Positions 50,883 to 60,335 are shown, numbered from the stretch's first letter. The stretch: 64,000 nucleotides of DNA from Blastocatellia bacterium (GCA_025057015.1 JANWYG010000011.1:26238-90237), one strand, 5' to 3'. The notes: a model not told the origin generated them from the letters alone. Numbers and translations are program-made.

Positions 50883-52336
50883 TCCTGAAGTAACTCAACT
50901 TGCAGAGGCTCAAAACTCAGTCTGCCTAGACCAAGCTGCTCCGCCAGTTCCACTGAAGTATACCTGTAGCCAGTGTTCCAGAGTTCCTTAAGCAAGTTGC
51001 CTGCACGAACATTCATCCACCAGCTACGCCCATACCGCGTCATTAAATAATCTTTAAGCGCAGCCGCAAACATAGCTGCATACAACATCCGAGCCGATAC
51101 AAACGGCAAAGCTAACATATGCTCCACAGAATCGAAACCAAACCCTGTAGCCGCACTTACGCTTTCGCTGTAACTTTCTGCATCTAACCGGCAGTTGTCA
51201 GAGTATAAAAGTAGCTCGTAGCCTAGCAGTGCCGCCCAGTACCTGATTCTTGCGAGCCTTACTAGCGATACTTCTCTTCTCACCTCCTTTACAGGCGCTC
51301 TGCGTGCCAGCCGCTCCAACCACACTGGATCAGTAACGATGGATGAAAACAACAAACCATAGCTTTCATCCAAAGCAAGATCTCCTGGGTAGCAAAACTG
51401 TGGACGTAGCAGCGAGGAGATATGTGCCATAAATTCCGCTTTAGCAGAGACATGAAACATCCGAATGTAACCATAAAGCCCACCAAGCTGCGGATGCACG
51501 ACAAAGCGGATATCCGTAGGTATAGACAACCCTATGGCAAAAGTATCTACCTTGCCAGTCTGGCGACTTATGTGAAGCTGTTTTTGTGCATATGTCTTTA
51601 TGCCCAGCAATGACATCGTCTCACGCCAGGCCTCAAGCAAGCGCTCAGCGGGATAAAAACTGTCAAAAACAGACTTTGCAAGCAAATAGAAGCTATCAGC
51701 ACGATGAGCTCGCAACTGCTCACCCTTGGTAAACGGCAGCGATAGCTCACGCAACCTAGCAGAAAGTGCCGACTCATATGCCTGCTGCGTAGTAGCAAGT
51801 AGCTCTTTCGACAAAACTTCCAGAACCTGCAGATCTAGCTGCCGAACGTCAGCATAGAATGCTTTAGGACTACTATACCCAAGCTTAGACACAAGCTCGG
51901 CTATAGCCCGCAACCGCTCTTGCCGCAACAAATCCGTGTCTCTTAGGGTCCTGCAATAAGCTTCATAGATTTTAAGTCGACGACTTCTATCAGCCTCCGT
52001 AGCAAGTAAACTCCGCACCTGCTCCAAGTCGTAAGCACAGCCGTCAAATACTACGACACATCGGCTACTTAGCTCAGCGTCTATATGCCGAAGCGAGTAC
52101 CTAAGCAACAGCTCACAGCTACTTGCCCAAAGCTGTCTGAAACTAGCCCGATCAACTGTCATAGTTGACCGCTCGTACTGCTCTCGCAGCTCATTTATGA
52201 CAGATATACGCCAAAAATCGGAGTAACGGTCATAGAAATAGTCAAGCTCCAGCCGCTTACTGCCACCGCTGAGATAACGATACTCAGCAGCAGCTAAAAC
52301 TTCTTGCATAGATCTGTACTCGCCTGCACTGAACAT
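50864..52336 (-). CDS. M3/M32-like peptidase homologue lacking the HExxH motif
   Basis: 490 aa, all helical, with the general layout of M3-type oligopeptidases. Around residues 290-335 it reads LYGYIRMFHVSAKAEFMAH then LALDESYGLLFSS. Relatives I recall have FHEAGHTEH here, where H-E-x-x-H binds zinc and a later Glu (kept here as Glu324) is the third ligand. In this protein the catalytic Glu is Val296 and the second His is Lys299, so it should not bind zinc or cleave peptides. It may be a scaffold or pseudoenzyme. Family assignment is from pattern only. Confidence 0.68.
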   Translation of the reverse strand: MFSAGEYRSMQEVLAAAEYRYLSGGSKRLELDYFYDRYSDFWRISVINELREQYERSTMTVDRASFRQLWASSCELLLRYSLRHIDAELSSRCVVVFDGCAYDLEQVRSLLATEADRSRRLKIYEAYCRTLRDTDLLRQERLRAIAELVSKLGYSSPKAFYADVRQLDLQVLEVLSKELLATTQQAYESALSARLRELSLPFTKGEQLRAHRADSFYLLAKSVFDSFYPAERLLEAWRETMSLLGIKTYAQKQLHISRQTGKVDTFAIGLSIPTDIRFVVHPQLGGLYGYIRMFHVSAKAEFMAHISSLLRPQFCYPGDLALDESYGLLFSSIVTDPVWLERLARRAPVKEVRREVSLVRLARIRYWAALLGYELLLYSDNCRLDAESYSESVSAATGFGFDSVEHMLALPFVSARMLYAAMFAAALKDYLMTRYGRSWWMNVRAGNLLKELWNTGYRYTSVELAEQLGLGRLSFEPLQVELLQECRRAV

Positions 52337-52356
52337 CCCCCTTATCCCTCTCAGAG

Positions 52357-53229
52357 CTATCGAGCAAGAGTAAAGACGACATAGTCAGCCCGCCCTTCAT
52401 GCGCAGTCGTATCTACCGAATCTATGTCAGCAACCGGAACGAAACTAATAACTTTGATTTTTGCTTGTGGTAAGCGCCTCTGAGTGCGTACTACTACACC
52501 TAACCTATAAGCTGAATGAAAATCACCGTTAATATGCACTATAACCGATCGAGCACCACCTAGGACGGTCAGTATCTGCAATATCGTCTCTGCCATAGTG
52601 TCATCTTTAAGGCACTGAGCTTGAAACAGGCGTTCTAAAGTAGAACCACTCTCGTGAGGATTCATACCCATGGCCTCAACGAACCGATCGTAGTAAACAT
52701 CTCTGTCATAGCTAATTTCTGAAGCGACCAATTTACGATCCTGCAATTCAAGCTTCTGTAAGATATCCGGGCCGTAGATACTCACGAGTCGAGCCAAACG
52801 CCTCGGAGCATTCGATGCAACCACTCTCTTTGCTTGCTTACGAGCCCATTCGACAATAGGCTTATAGTCTTCAGCGTAATTGTTCCAAGGGCGAGATTGT
52901 GCCAAAAACTCCGTTTCTGTAAGCCGACCCTGCAAATAAGCGTCAAGCAAGGGCTGTGTGTCCCGCTCAAACATTTCCATAGCAACTACGACCTGGTTGC
53001 GCCGCCTGGATAATCCTTCAAGAAAAGCAAGCTGCAATCTATGAGTAGGCTTATCGTCATGTTGCTCTCCCAGAAAGATAACCGCACTATCTGCTACTTC
53101 TGCCAGCATCGACTCAAAATCCGTCCAAGTTTTCATACTAGCATTCCAGATTCGATGCGGTTGATAACAGTCTTGCTGAGAGTATGCCGTAATGCAGACT
53201 ACTAGAATGAGCACTATGGACCTAAGCAT
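52357..53229 (-). CDS. ChaN/Tiki-family (DUF399) exported protein
   Basis: 290 aa. Signal peptide MLRSIVLILVVCITAYS. VIFLGEQHDDKPTHRLQLAFLEGL (about residue 50) is the DUF399 signature, with Glu-His-His residues. QVVVAMEMFERDTQPLLDAYLQG and VASNAPRRLARLVS follow. Related ChaN binds heme; Tiki relatives are metalloproteases. First gene of the minus-strand operon down to the DUF4845-like gene. Confidence 0.88.
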   Translation of the reverse strand: MLRSIVLILVVCITAYSQQDCYQPHRIWNASMKTWTDFESMLAEVADSAVIFLGEQHDDKPTHRLQLAFLEGLSRRRNQVVVAMEMFERDTQPLLDAYLQGRLTETEFLAQSRPWNNYAEDYKPIVEWARKQAKRVVASNAPRRLARLVSIYGPDILQKLELQDRKLVASEISYDRDVYYDRFVEAMGMNPHESGSTLERLFQAQCLKDDTMAETILQILTVLGGARSVIVHINGDFHSAYRLGVVVRTQRRLPQAKIKVISFVPVADIDSVDTTAHEGRADYVVFTLAR

Positions 53230-53237
53230 ACCGCAAA

Positions 53238-53266
53238 ATTATAGTTTCTGCTGTACTTACTTGCAA
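53238..53266 (-). promoter_or_regulatory. Promoter of the ChaN-like gene, leaderless-type
   Basis: On the minus strand TTGCAA (plus 53261-53266), 17-bp spacer and TATAAT (53238-53243), then eight bases to ATG 53229. Predicted transcription start is at the start codon. Confidence 0.75.
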
Positions 53267-53284
53267 GCTACCTCAACTTAGCAG

Positions 53285-53312
53285 TTGATTATGTCTTTAC
53301 TAATGATATAAT
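53285..53312 (+). promoter_or_regulatory. Promoter of the OpgC-like gene
   Basis: TTGATT (53285-53290), 16-bp spacer, TATAAT (53307-53312). It predicts a start near 53319, after an upstream in-frame GTG (53316), which therefore cannot be the start codon. Confidence 0.7.
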
Positions 53313-53336
53313 TGAGTGTTTGTCTGTTTATCAAGT

Positions 53337-54458
53337 ATGAAGAGAGATTATACGCTCGACGGTTTCAGAGGACTCTTTCTTATAGTGATGACAATAGATC
53401 ATCTCGGAATCAGTCTCAGCAACTACACGCTACATAATTTAGGCTTCGTCACTGCTGCCGAAGGTTTTATATTTCTGTCTGGTCTTGTAGCTGGCCTAGT
53501 GTTTAGCAGTATCAAATCTAAACAGGATGAGGCCGCTATGTGGCAACTTGCTTCGAAGCGAGTTGCAAAGATCTACCTGGCACATGTCTCAGCACTGGCA
53601 TTAATTATCCTGCTAGCTGCCCACAGTGACACACTGCTACAAAGATGGAAAGCTACAATACCATACTTCGCCGACTCACCTATAATTGCCGCTCCTGTTC
53701 AAGCATTCTTGCTAGGGCTAGCGCTACTTTATCAACCAGCTTACCTAGACATCCTACCACTATACTGCGTCTTTATACTGCTTACTCCAAAACTAATCTC
53801 GTGGTTCGTCGATGGCAAAACGGTCAGAGTATTCGCCGTAAGCATAGCACTTTGGCTTGCAGCACAGCTCGGAACTTTGAAACTTCTAGTCTCTGCACTA
53901 AGAACTCTCCTACCGATAGATCTAGGTTTCTTTGACATATTTGCCTGGCAACTACTTTTCGTTGCAGGTGTTTATGCAGGCGTCTATCGCTACAGCGGAA
54001 CCAAGTTTAGTATCCCTAGAAGCTATCTAATAGTGACTCTGTTTGTCGCAACAGCACTATGCCTGCTACGGCATGGTGTCTTCGGATGGTCAACACTTCA
54101 AACGATAGAGTTCCTAACAGCAAAAGATAAGCTCGGATTTTTGCGATTGCTCAACTTTGCAGCCTTAACACTGCTGGTAGTTTCATTCTACCGCCAGATA
54201 AGCAAGATAATAAGTCAAGGCTGGTTAGTATCTCTAGGACAACATTCATTGCAGGTATACACTTATCAGGTAATAATGGTATTCATTATGGGAGCGTTCG
54301 CCGAAGAAATAAGAAACCTGCCTAGCGATGCTCGCCTGATAACTACACTGGCCTGTGTATTATCGCTCTTTATACCTGCTTGGTTGCATAAAAAGTATAG
54401 AGAGTTGAGTGATAGGCTATCAGTCATAGATACTAGCTTGCAGACAACGAGACCCTAA
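53337..54458 (+). CDS. OpgC-like membrane acyltransferase
   Basis: 373 aa from ATG 53337, with about ten membrane segments. The N-terminus RDYTLDGFRGLFLIVMTIDHLGISLSN and TAAEGFIFLSGLVAGLVFSS are typical of the OpgC family, which succinylates periplasmic glucans. The target here is unknown. The following esterase gene starts 2 nt downstream, so the pair is cotranscribed. Confidence 0.9.
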   Translation: MKRDYTLDGFRGLFLIVMTIDHLGISLSNYTLHNLGFVTAAEGFIFLSGLVAGLVFSSIKSKQDEAAMWQLASKRVAKIYLAHVSALALIILLAAHSDTLLQRWKATIPYFADSPIIAAPVQAFLLGLALLYQPAYLDILPLYCVFILLTPKLISWFVDGKTVRVFAVSIALWLAAQLGTLKLLVSALRTLLPIDLGFFDIFAWQLLFVAGVYAGVYRYSGTKFSIPRSYLIVTLFVATALCLLRHGVFGWSTLQTIEFLTAKDKLGFLRLLNFAALTLLVVSFYRQISKIISQGWLVSLGQHSLQVYTYQVIMVFIMGAFAEEIRNLPSDARLITTLACVLSLFIPAWLHKKYRELSDRLSVIDTSLQTTRP

Positions 54459-54460
54459 GT

Positions 54461-55267
54461 ATGTCTATACTAAGGCTTTCTTGCTTCTTGCTGCTACTTT
54501 TAAATTTGACACAAGCACGAACCTTGGAAACCGGTTTCTTAAACCGCCAGATAAAACTCGGTAAGACTGTCTATCGTTATCAAGTGTATGTACCAGTAGA
54601 GTATAGTAAGAATGAGAAGTGGCCCGTAATACTGTTTCTTCATGGCAGCGGAGAGCGTGGAAGTGACGGACTACTACAGACTGAAGTTGGCCTTGCCAGC
54701 GCAATACGCAGACGTGTTGCAGCCTTCAAATCAATAGTAGTCTTCCCGCAATGCCCTTCAAACTTGCATTGGACACACGATGCCGCAAAAGAAATAGCCC
54801 TAGCAACGCTAGAAGCATCCATCGTAGAGTTCGGTGGCGATCGCTCACGAGTCTATCTTACGGGCATCTCCATGGGTGGTGCCGGAACCTGGTACCTAGC
54901 AGCAGAACACTCAGACGTCTTTACCGCAATAGTACCCATCTGCGGCTGGGTAAAGCCCCCTGATGGACATCCTATCACTGCAAGCTTACCGCCTATGGTC
55001 AAGCAGATCTGTTCCGCTCCAGACCCATATACCGAAATAGCCAACCGTATCAGACATATTCCCGTCTGGATCTTCCATAGTAAAGACGACGGTGTAATAT
55101 CAGTAGATGAATCCCGCAAGATGTATGAAGCTCTGAGCAAGCTAAGAGCCGAAGTTTGCTATACAGAGTATGAAGGACTAGGACATCAAGCTTGGGACAA
55201 GGCATATTCTGAACCAGAACTGATAACCTGGCTTTTTGGCCATAGCACCGAGAAACACCATAACTAA
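54461..55267 (+). CDS. Exported alpha/beta hydrolase (esterase/PHB-depolymerase-like)
   Basis: 268 aa. Signal peptide (residues 1-20, LSCFLLLLLNLTQA). FLHGSGERGSDG is the oxyanion region. The nucleophile Ser is in TGISMGGAGTWYLA (about residue 137), Asp in HSKDDGVISV and His in EGLGHQAWDKAY. The family hydrolyses esters or short polymers outside the cytoplasm. Coupled with the OpgC-like acyltransferase, which might suggest attachment and removal of an acyl group on the same glycan; that is inference. Confidence 0.88.
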   Translation: MSILRLSCFLLLLLNLTQARTLETGFLNRQIKLGKTVYRYQVYVPVEYSKNEKWPVILFLHGSGERGSDGLLQTEVGLASAIRRRVAAFKSIVVFPQCPSNLHWTHDAAKEIALATLEASIVEFGGDRSRVYLTGISMGGAGTWYLAAEHSDVFTAIVPICGWVKPPDGHPITASLPPMVKQICSAPDPYTEIANRIRHIPVWIFHSKDDGVISVDESRKMYEALSKLRAEVCYTEYEGLGHQAWDKAYSEPELITWLFGHSTEKHHN

Positions 55268-55295
55268 CTACGAGCAAGCAGCCAGTAAGCGCACA

Positions 55296-58200
55296 ATGAA
55301 TACCTCGGAGTTTTATGTAACAGGTGGGACGCTTAGACGCGACGCTCCTTGCTACGTACATAGACGCGCCGACGAAGAACTCTACGAAAATTTAGTGCAA
55401 GGAAAGTTTTGCTACGTACTTACGTCTAGGCAGATGGGTAAATCGTCGCTGATGGTAAGAACAGCTGTTAGGCTACGCAAGGAAGGTTTCAGGGTAGCAG
55501 TACTCGATCTTACCGCAATAGGACAAAATCTAAGCGTAGAACAATGGTATAGCGGGCTTATCTATCGCATCGGACAGCAACTAGACATAGAGGACGATAT
55601 AGAAGACTTTTGGCAACAACTCTCAGCCGCACCTCTACAGCGCTGGATGCGAGCGTTAACCGAAGTGGTTCTAGATGACTGCCGAAAGTTAGTCATTTTC
55701 ATAGATGAGATAGACGCCGTAAGAAGTCTCCCGTTTTCCACAGATGAATTCTTCGCCGGTATAAGAGAGCTATATAACCGTAGGACGGAAGATGCAAAAC
55801 TCACCCAATTGACCTTCTGCCTATTAGGTGTCGCTACTCCCTCAGATCTGATAAAAAACGTACATACCACACCGTTCAACATAGGTTATAGAATAGAACT
55901 AACAGACTTCAGCGAATCAGAAGCGTATCCTCTCATCAAGGGACTAGAAAAAGACGAACAGACAGCAAGAAGAATCTTAAGAAGGGTGCTTTATTGGACA
56001 GGGGGACATCCATACCTAACGCAGCGGCTATTTCTTGAAATCTCCAAACATCCGGAGATAGTAAACGACCACGGAGTTGACACACTATGCCGCGAGCTTT
56101 TCCTTTCAGCACGAGCCAGAGAAAAAGACGACAACCTATTGTTCGTGCGCGAAAAACTGCTCAGAGGTAGCGAAGACCTGAGCGGACTCCTAGAGCTTTA
56201 CCGACGAGTACGTCGCCGTCGCGTAGTCAAAGATGACGAAACAAATCGTTTAGTCAGTCTGCTTAACCTATCCGGCATAACCACCGTAAGACGAGCAAGA
56301 CTAGTAGTCAGAAATCGCATCTACTACTATGCCTTCGACGAAGAATGGATAGACGCTCACCTACCAGACGCCGAACTGCGTCGCCAACGTGCAGCCTACC
56401 ACAAAGGCTTGTTGAGCGCTACTATGGTCTCCTCAGTGATAGTCTTGATAATGCTACTGCTATTTCTATGGGCACTGCGCGAAGCTCGCCGAGCAGACGC
56501 TAACTTCCAGCAAGCACAACTGAACGCTGTAGACGCTCTAAGAGCATCACAGGACGCAGAAAAACAACGTCGTAGCGCCTTAGAACAACAAGCCCTGGCC
56601 GAACAACAACGTCTAGAAGCTGAGGAGCAGCGCCGTGAGGCACTCGAACAACAGAAAATAGCTCTAGAACAAAGACGCCTAGCTCTCGAAGGACGTAAAT
56701 TACTCGAACATCAAGTACAGGTTAACAAAAGACTACTCTACGCTGCTCAAATCAACCTTGCCATGCAAGCCTGGAAAGACGGAAATATAGCGCGAGCCGT
56801 CGAGCTTCTAAGTGGTCACTTGCCCAAAAGCGGCGAACCTGATCTGAGAGGATTCGAATGGTATTACCTCTGGAAAGCCTGCAACAGCCAACTACATACG
56901 CTTAGGCATGAAAGCGGTATAAGTAGTATAAAACTTCAAGGCAATTTGCTTGTCACTGGCGGCAGAGATGGTTCAATGAAACTATGGGACATTGAAAAAC
57001 TTACCCAACTTTATACGCTGACTGGCCACAATAGGGAAGTAAGATCATTAGATATATCTCCATCTAGGAAGCTGCTTGCCAGTGCCTCGGCAGATACTAC
57101 CTTAAGGCTATGGGACTTAACTTCTTATCGCAACATCGCCGTAATAAAGCACGACAGTGAGCTCAGCAAGCTAAAATTTTCACCCGATGGAAGACTACTC
57201 GCCACCGGTGACTTCAGCGCAAAACTAAACGTACGAGACATCGTTGCCGGTAACGTCCTACTATATACAGTAGACTTCCCAGACAGAATTACGTCTATTC
57301 AGTTTTCACCCGATGGCAATCACTTGGCAGTCGGCGATCGCAAAGGGGAAGTCAGAATAATAGATCCAAAGACAGGAACACAGCTTACAACTCTCAAGGC
57401 TGGCACACACTACATATGGGCAACAGAGTTTTCTTCAAACGGTAAGCTGCTCGCTACAGCTGGCGCAGACGCCATCGTACGTATCTGGAATACAGCTACT
57501 TGGTCATTGCTAGCAGAAAGCCCTAAGCTAAGCGACTGGATAAATGCTCTAACTTTCTCCCAAGACAACAAGCTGATTGCTATTGCCAGTCGCGACGGAA
57601 GCATACACATCCTAGACATAGAAACATTACAACAGATACAAACTATCAAAGGACATACATATGAAGTCAGAGAAGTAATATTTCTCAATAAGCTCCTCAT
57701 CAGCGGCAGTTGGGATGGAACAGTAAGGATATGGGATATAGAACGCTCTACAGATTGGATAACTCTTAACGGACACAAAGGCCGTGTCTATCAAGCTATA
57801 TTCTCCCCTGACCAACGCCTACTTGCTACTGCCGGAGAAGATAGAGAGATACGCATATGGAGCGTTAGCGATAACTATTCGCTACTGAAGACCATCGATG
57901 GACATACTGCCGATATACGCTCGATAGATTTCTCCCCAGATAGCAAGCTACTCGCTAGCGCAAGTTATGACGGTACAGTTAAAATCTGGGACGTGAACAC
58001 AGCAGAATGCCTACAAGTCCTGAATCAACTTGGTCAACTAGCTTGCGTAACATTTTCTCCCGACGGAAAATTCATAGCTACCTCCTCTAGAAACGGCAGC
58101 GTCACGCTCTGGAGTGCTTCTTCAGGTAAAGAAGTATATGCCCTCAAAGGTCATAATAGCTGGGTAGGACACGTAGTTTTCTCTTCAGATGGTAAAATGA

Positions 58201-58631
58201 TCGTTACTTGCAGCGAAGATAACACAGCCCAACTATGGGATATTCATACAGGCAAGCGATTGTCAGTACTTTCCAACTACGGCGAACCAGTAAGAAGCGC
58301 AGTATTCTTTGACAAAGATCGTAAGCTAGCTATCGCCGGCAGAGACGGCAGTGTCGCTCTTTGGGACATCAGCAGCAAGAAAGAATATGCACGATTGCGG
58401 GGGCATAGCGGGTCCATTTGGTCACTTTCCTGTACTAAAGACGCCAAAAGACTAATAACTGCCAGCGCTGACAAGACTATTAAGATGTGGGACCTAGAAG
58501 CCCAACAAGAATTAGCCACTCTACACGGTCACGAAGATTGGGTTTGGTCAGTCAGCTTCTCTCCTGATGGCACTGCAATAGCCTCCGCCGGCGGCGATGG
58601 GAAGGTAAACATATGGTCCTCTCGTCGTTAA
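55296..58631 (+). CDS. AAA_35 ATPase-like protein with TM, coiled coil and 14 WD40 repeats
   Basis: 1111 aa from ATG 55296. Residues 1-330 are the AAA-like (AAA_35) domain: EFYVTGGTLRRDAPCYVHRRAD, Walker A SRQMGKSS (45-51 region), AVLDLTAIGQNLSVEQWY and Walker B LVIFIDEIDAV. One membrane helix lies at about 375-400 (VSSVIVLIMLLLFLWAL). A Gln/Glu/Arg-rich coiled coil follows (about 405-485). From about 530 to the end I count 14 WD40 repeats, enough for two seven-bladed propellers, facing the other side of the membrane. Likely a signalling or scaffold ATPase. The earlier in-frame start at 55236 lies inside the esterase gene. Confidence 0.9.
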   Translation: MNTSEFYVTGGTLRRDAPCYVHRRADEELYENLVQGKFCYVLTSRQMGKSSLMVRTAVRLRKEGFRVAVLDLTAIGQNLSVEQWYSGLIYRIGQQLDIEDDIEDFWQQLSAAPLQRWMRALTEVVLDDCRKLVIFIDEIDAVRSLPFSTDEFFAGIRELYNRRTEDAKLTQLTFCLLGVATPSDLIKNVHTTPFNIGYRIELTDFSESEAYPLIKGLEKDEQTARRILRRVLYWTGGHPYLTQRLFLEISKHPEIVNDHGVDTLCRELFLSARAREKDDNLLFVREKLLRGSEDLSGLLELYRRVRRRRVVKDDETNRLVSLLNLSGITTVRRARLVVRNRIYYYAFDEEWIDAHLPDAELRRQRAAYHKGLLSATMVSSVIVLIMLLLFLWALREARRADANFQQAQLNAVDALRASQDAEKQRRSALEQQALAEQQRLEAEEQRREALEQQKIALEQRRLALEGRKLLEHQVQVNKRLLYAAQINLAMQAWKDGNIARAVELLSGHLPKSGEPDLRGFEWYYLWKACNSQLHTLRHESGISSIKLQGNLLVTGGRDGSMKLWDIEKLTQLYTLTGHNREVRSLDISPSRKLLASASADTTLRLWDLTSYRNIAVIKHDSELSKLKFSPDGRLLATGDFSAKLNVRDIVAGNVLLYTVDFPDRITSIQFSPDGNHLAVGDRKGEVRIIDPKTGTQLTTLKAGTHYIWATEFSSNGKLLATAGADAIVRIWNTATWSLLAESPKLSDWINALTFSQDNKLIAIASRDGSIHILDIETLQQIQTIKGHTYEVREVIFLNKLLISGSWDGTVRIWDIERSTDWITLNGHKGRVYQAIFSPDQRLLATAGEDREIRIWSVSDNYSLLKTIDGHTADIRSIDFSPDSKLLASASYDGTVKIWDVNTAECLQVLNQLGQLACVTFSPDGKFIATSSRNGSVTLWSASSGKEVYALKGHNSWVGHVVFSSDGKMIVTCSEDNTAQLWDIHTGKRLSVLSNYGEPVRSAVFFDKDRKLAIAGRDGSVALWDISSKKEYARLRGHSGSIWSLSCTKDAKRLITASADKTIKMWDLEAQQELATLHGHEDWVWSVSFSPDGTAIASAGGDGKVNIWSSRR

Positions 58632-58663
58632 AACCCTCAGCGAAAACAATACTCACAAACAAC

Positions 58664-58698
58664 GCAACTAGAAGTTGCCCTAAAACTCAACTAGGTTG
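58664..58698. promoter_or_regulatory. Two palindromes upstream of hemF
   Basis: GCAACT-AGA-AGTTGC (58664-58678) and CAAC-TAG-GTTG (58688-58698) share CAACTAG, 23 bp apart. They lie 27-61 nt before the hemF start, a typical operator position. Confidence 0.4.
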
Positions 58699-58724
58699 TA
58701 AATTATAAACACCAGGGGTGAAAT

Positions 58725-59615
58725 GTGAAGGCTATTAAGGATAGAGCTAAAGAGTTCTTTTCAGCTACGCAAGATAAAATCTGCAAAACACTAGAAGAAG
58801 TAGATGGTAATAAGTTTAGAGAGGATATGTGGGAAAGAGAAGGTGGCGGCGGTGGCCTTACGCGGGTTCTCTTTCATGGAAATGTGTTTGAAAAAGCAGG
58901 TGTCAACTTCTCCGCCGTATACGGCGTCATACCAGAATCGTTGAGTAAACGCATAGAAGTCGGCACTGATGGCCAATTCTTTGCTACCGGTATCTCCGTC
59001 GTACTGCACCCCTATAATCCCATGGTGCCTACTGTACATGCTAACTTCAGATACCTCGAACGCGGCGATTCAGCTTGGTTCGGCGGTGGACTCGATTTGA
59101 CTCCTTACTACCCATATAAGGCCGACGTCATACATTTTCACAAGACCCTCAAAGCAACTTGCGATAGACACGATCCAAGCTATTACCCCAGATTTAAGAA
59201 ATGGTGTGATGACTACTTCACCATCCGACACCGTAACGAGATGCGTGGCGTAGGAGGAATATTCTTCGACTATCTGCTAGGCGACCTCGAAAAACTATTC
59301 GCTTTCGTGCAAGACTGCGCCGAAGCCTTCCTCCCAGCCTACCTGCCCATACTCCTACGACGAAAAGACGAAACATACGACGAGCGAATGCGACACTTCC
59401 AGCTCATCCGCCGCGGACGCTACGTCGAATTTAACCTAATTTATGACCGCGGAACAATGTTCGGCCTGGAAACTAAAGGACGTACTGAATCGGTCTTTAT
59501 GTCCCTGCCAGCACTTGCCGCTTGGGACTATGACTACAAACCTGAACCAGGCTCCCGCGAAGAAGAAGCTTGGTCATTCTTTCAACCTCGCGACTGGTTA
59601 GCTGAGGAAATCTAA
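58725..59615 (+). CDS. hemF: Oxygen-dependent coproporphyrinogen III oxidase
   Basis: Converts coproporphyrinogen III to protoporphyrinogen IX with O2. 296 aa. REGGGGGLTRVLFHGNVFEKAGVNFSAVYG is the N-terminal signature. HPYNPMVPTVHANFRYLE and WFGGGLDLTPYYPY hold the conserved His and acidic residues, and RRGRYVEFNLIYDRGTMFGLETKGRTESVFMSLP completes the family pattern. Start GTG 58725 with AGGGG six bases before. It indicates an aerobic or microaerobic life. Confidence 0.97.
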   Translation: MKAIKDRAKEFFSATQDKICKTLEEVDGNKFREDMWEREGGGGGLTRVLFHGNVFEKAGVNFSAVYGVIPESLSKRIEVGTDGQFFATGISVVLHPYNPMVPTVHANFRYLERGDSAWFGGGLDLTPYYPYKADVIHFHKTLKATCDRHDPSYYPRFKKWCDDYFTIRHRNEMRGVGGIFFDYLLGDLEKLFAFVQDCAEAFLPAYLPILLRRKDETYDERMRHFQLIRRGRYVEFNLIYDRGTMFGLETKGRTESVFMSLPALAAWDYDYKPEPGSREEEAWSFFQPRDWLAEEI

Positions 59616-59626
59616 AAGGAGATGCT

Positions 59627-60280
59627 ATGTTCTGTTCTAAATGCGGCGCTAAGATAAGCGAAAATAGTAAATTCTGCCCAAATTGCGGTGCCGAGCTAGC
59701 AACAGCAATAGCTCCTATGCAGCCCGCCTCAATATACCCGATCAGCATACCATATGACAGCATACAAGCTACAAGCGCTCGTAACTGGCTAGAAAAAATA
59801 GTAGCACGTATACCAGGCTATAAAGGCTACCAAGATAAGGAAACACGCCGTGATGTAGATAAATTGCACCGCGAGCACGTTGCACAAATCCTCTTTTCAC
59901 TTAAGCAAAATGTCAACGCAATCATAAGAGAACTAAGTGACACAGGTAGATTGTTCGAAGTAGGCCCGCTTGACAAGATACTCAAAAAATTAGACAAACT
60001 CGAAAATAAAATCAGATACGCTAGCTACGGCTATAAAGGCTTCTTCGACGTCATAAAAATACAAGAGCCACAACTTGAGCAGCTCTACCAATTCGACTTA
60101 GCAATCCTAAACGATGTAGAACTGCTCAAATCGAAAATAGAAATGCTCGCTCGACAAGCATCTGATAAAACAACGCTGAAAGCTGCCTCAGCCGAAGTAG
60201 ACATCACAATAGACCAACTTGATGAGCGCTTCAGCAAACGCTTTGAGGCTATAGAAAATCCCGCTTGGTTTCCCTACTGA
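59627..60280 (+). CDS. Zinc-ribbon helical protein, unknown
   Basis: 217 aa. MFCSKCGAKISENSKFCPNCGAEL is a clear zinc_ribbon_2 with two CxxC pairs. The remainder (about 50-217) is helical and charged (HVAQILFSLKQNVNAIIRELSD; LEKLENKIRYASYG), probably coiled coil, with no membrane segment. Not recognised further. AAAAGGAG lies before the ATG and the gene follows hemF by 11 nt, so probably cotranscribed. Confidence 0.75.
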   Translation: MFCSKCGAKISENSKFCPNCGAELATAIAPMQPASIYPISIPYDSIQATSARNWLEKIVARIPGYKGYQDKETRRDVDKLHREHVAQILFSLKQNVNAIIRELSDTGRLFEVGPLDKILKKLDKLENKIRYASYGYKGFFDVIKIQEPQLEQLYQFDLAILNDVELLKSKIEMLARQASDKTTLKAASAEVDITIDQLDERFSKRFEAIENPAWFPY

Positions 60281-60320
60281 GCCCAAAGCACAGGCTGCAA
60301 GTTTCTGCCTTAAACTCATT

Positions 60321-60329
60321 TGCTAACAT
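60321..60329 (+). promoter_or_regulatory. Extended -10 promoter of the ABC exporter, leaderless-type
   Basis: TGCTAACAT (TGn-TAACAT), six bases before ATG 60336. No Shine-Dalgarno and no good -35, as often with extended -10 promoters. Confidence 0.45.
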
Positions 60330-60335
60330 CAGTTC

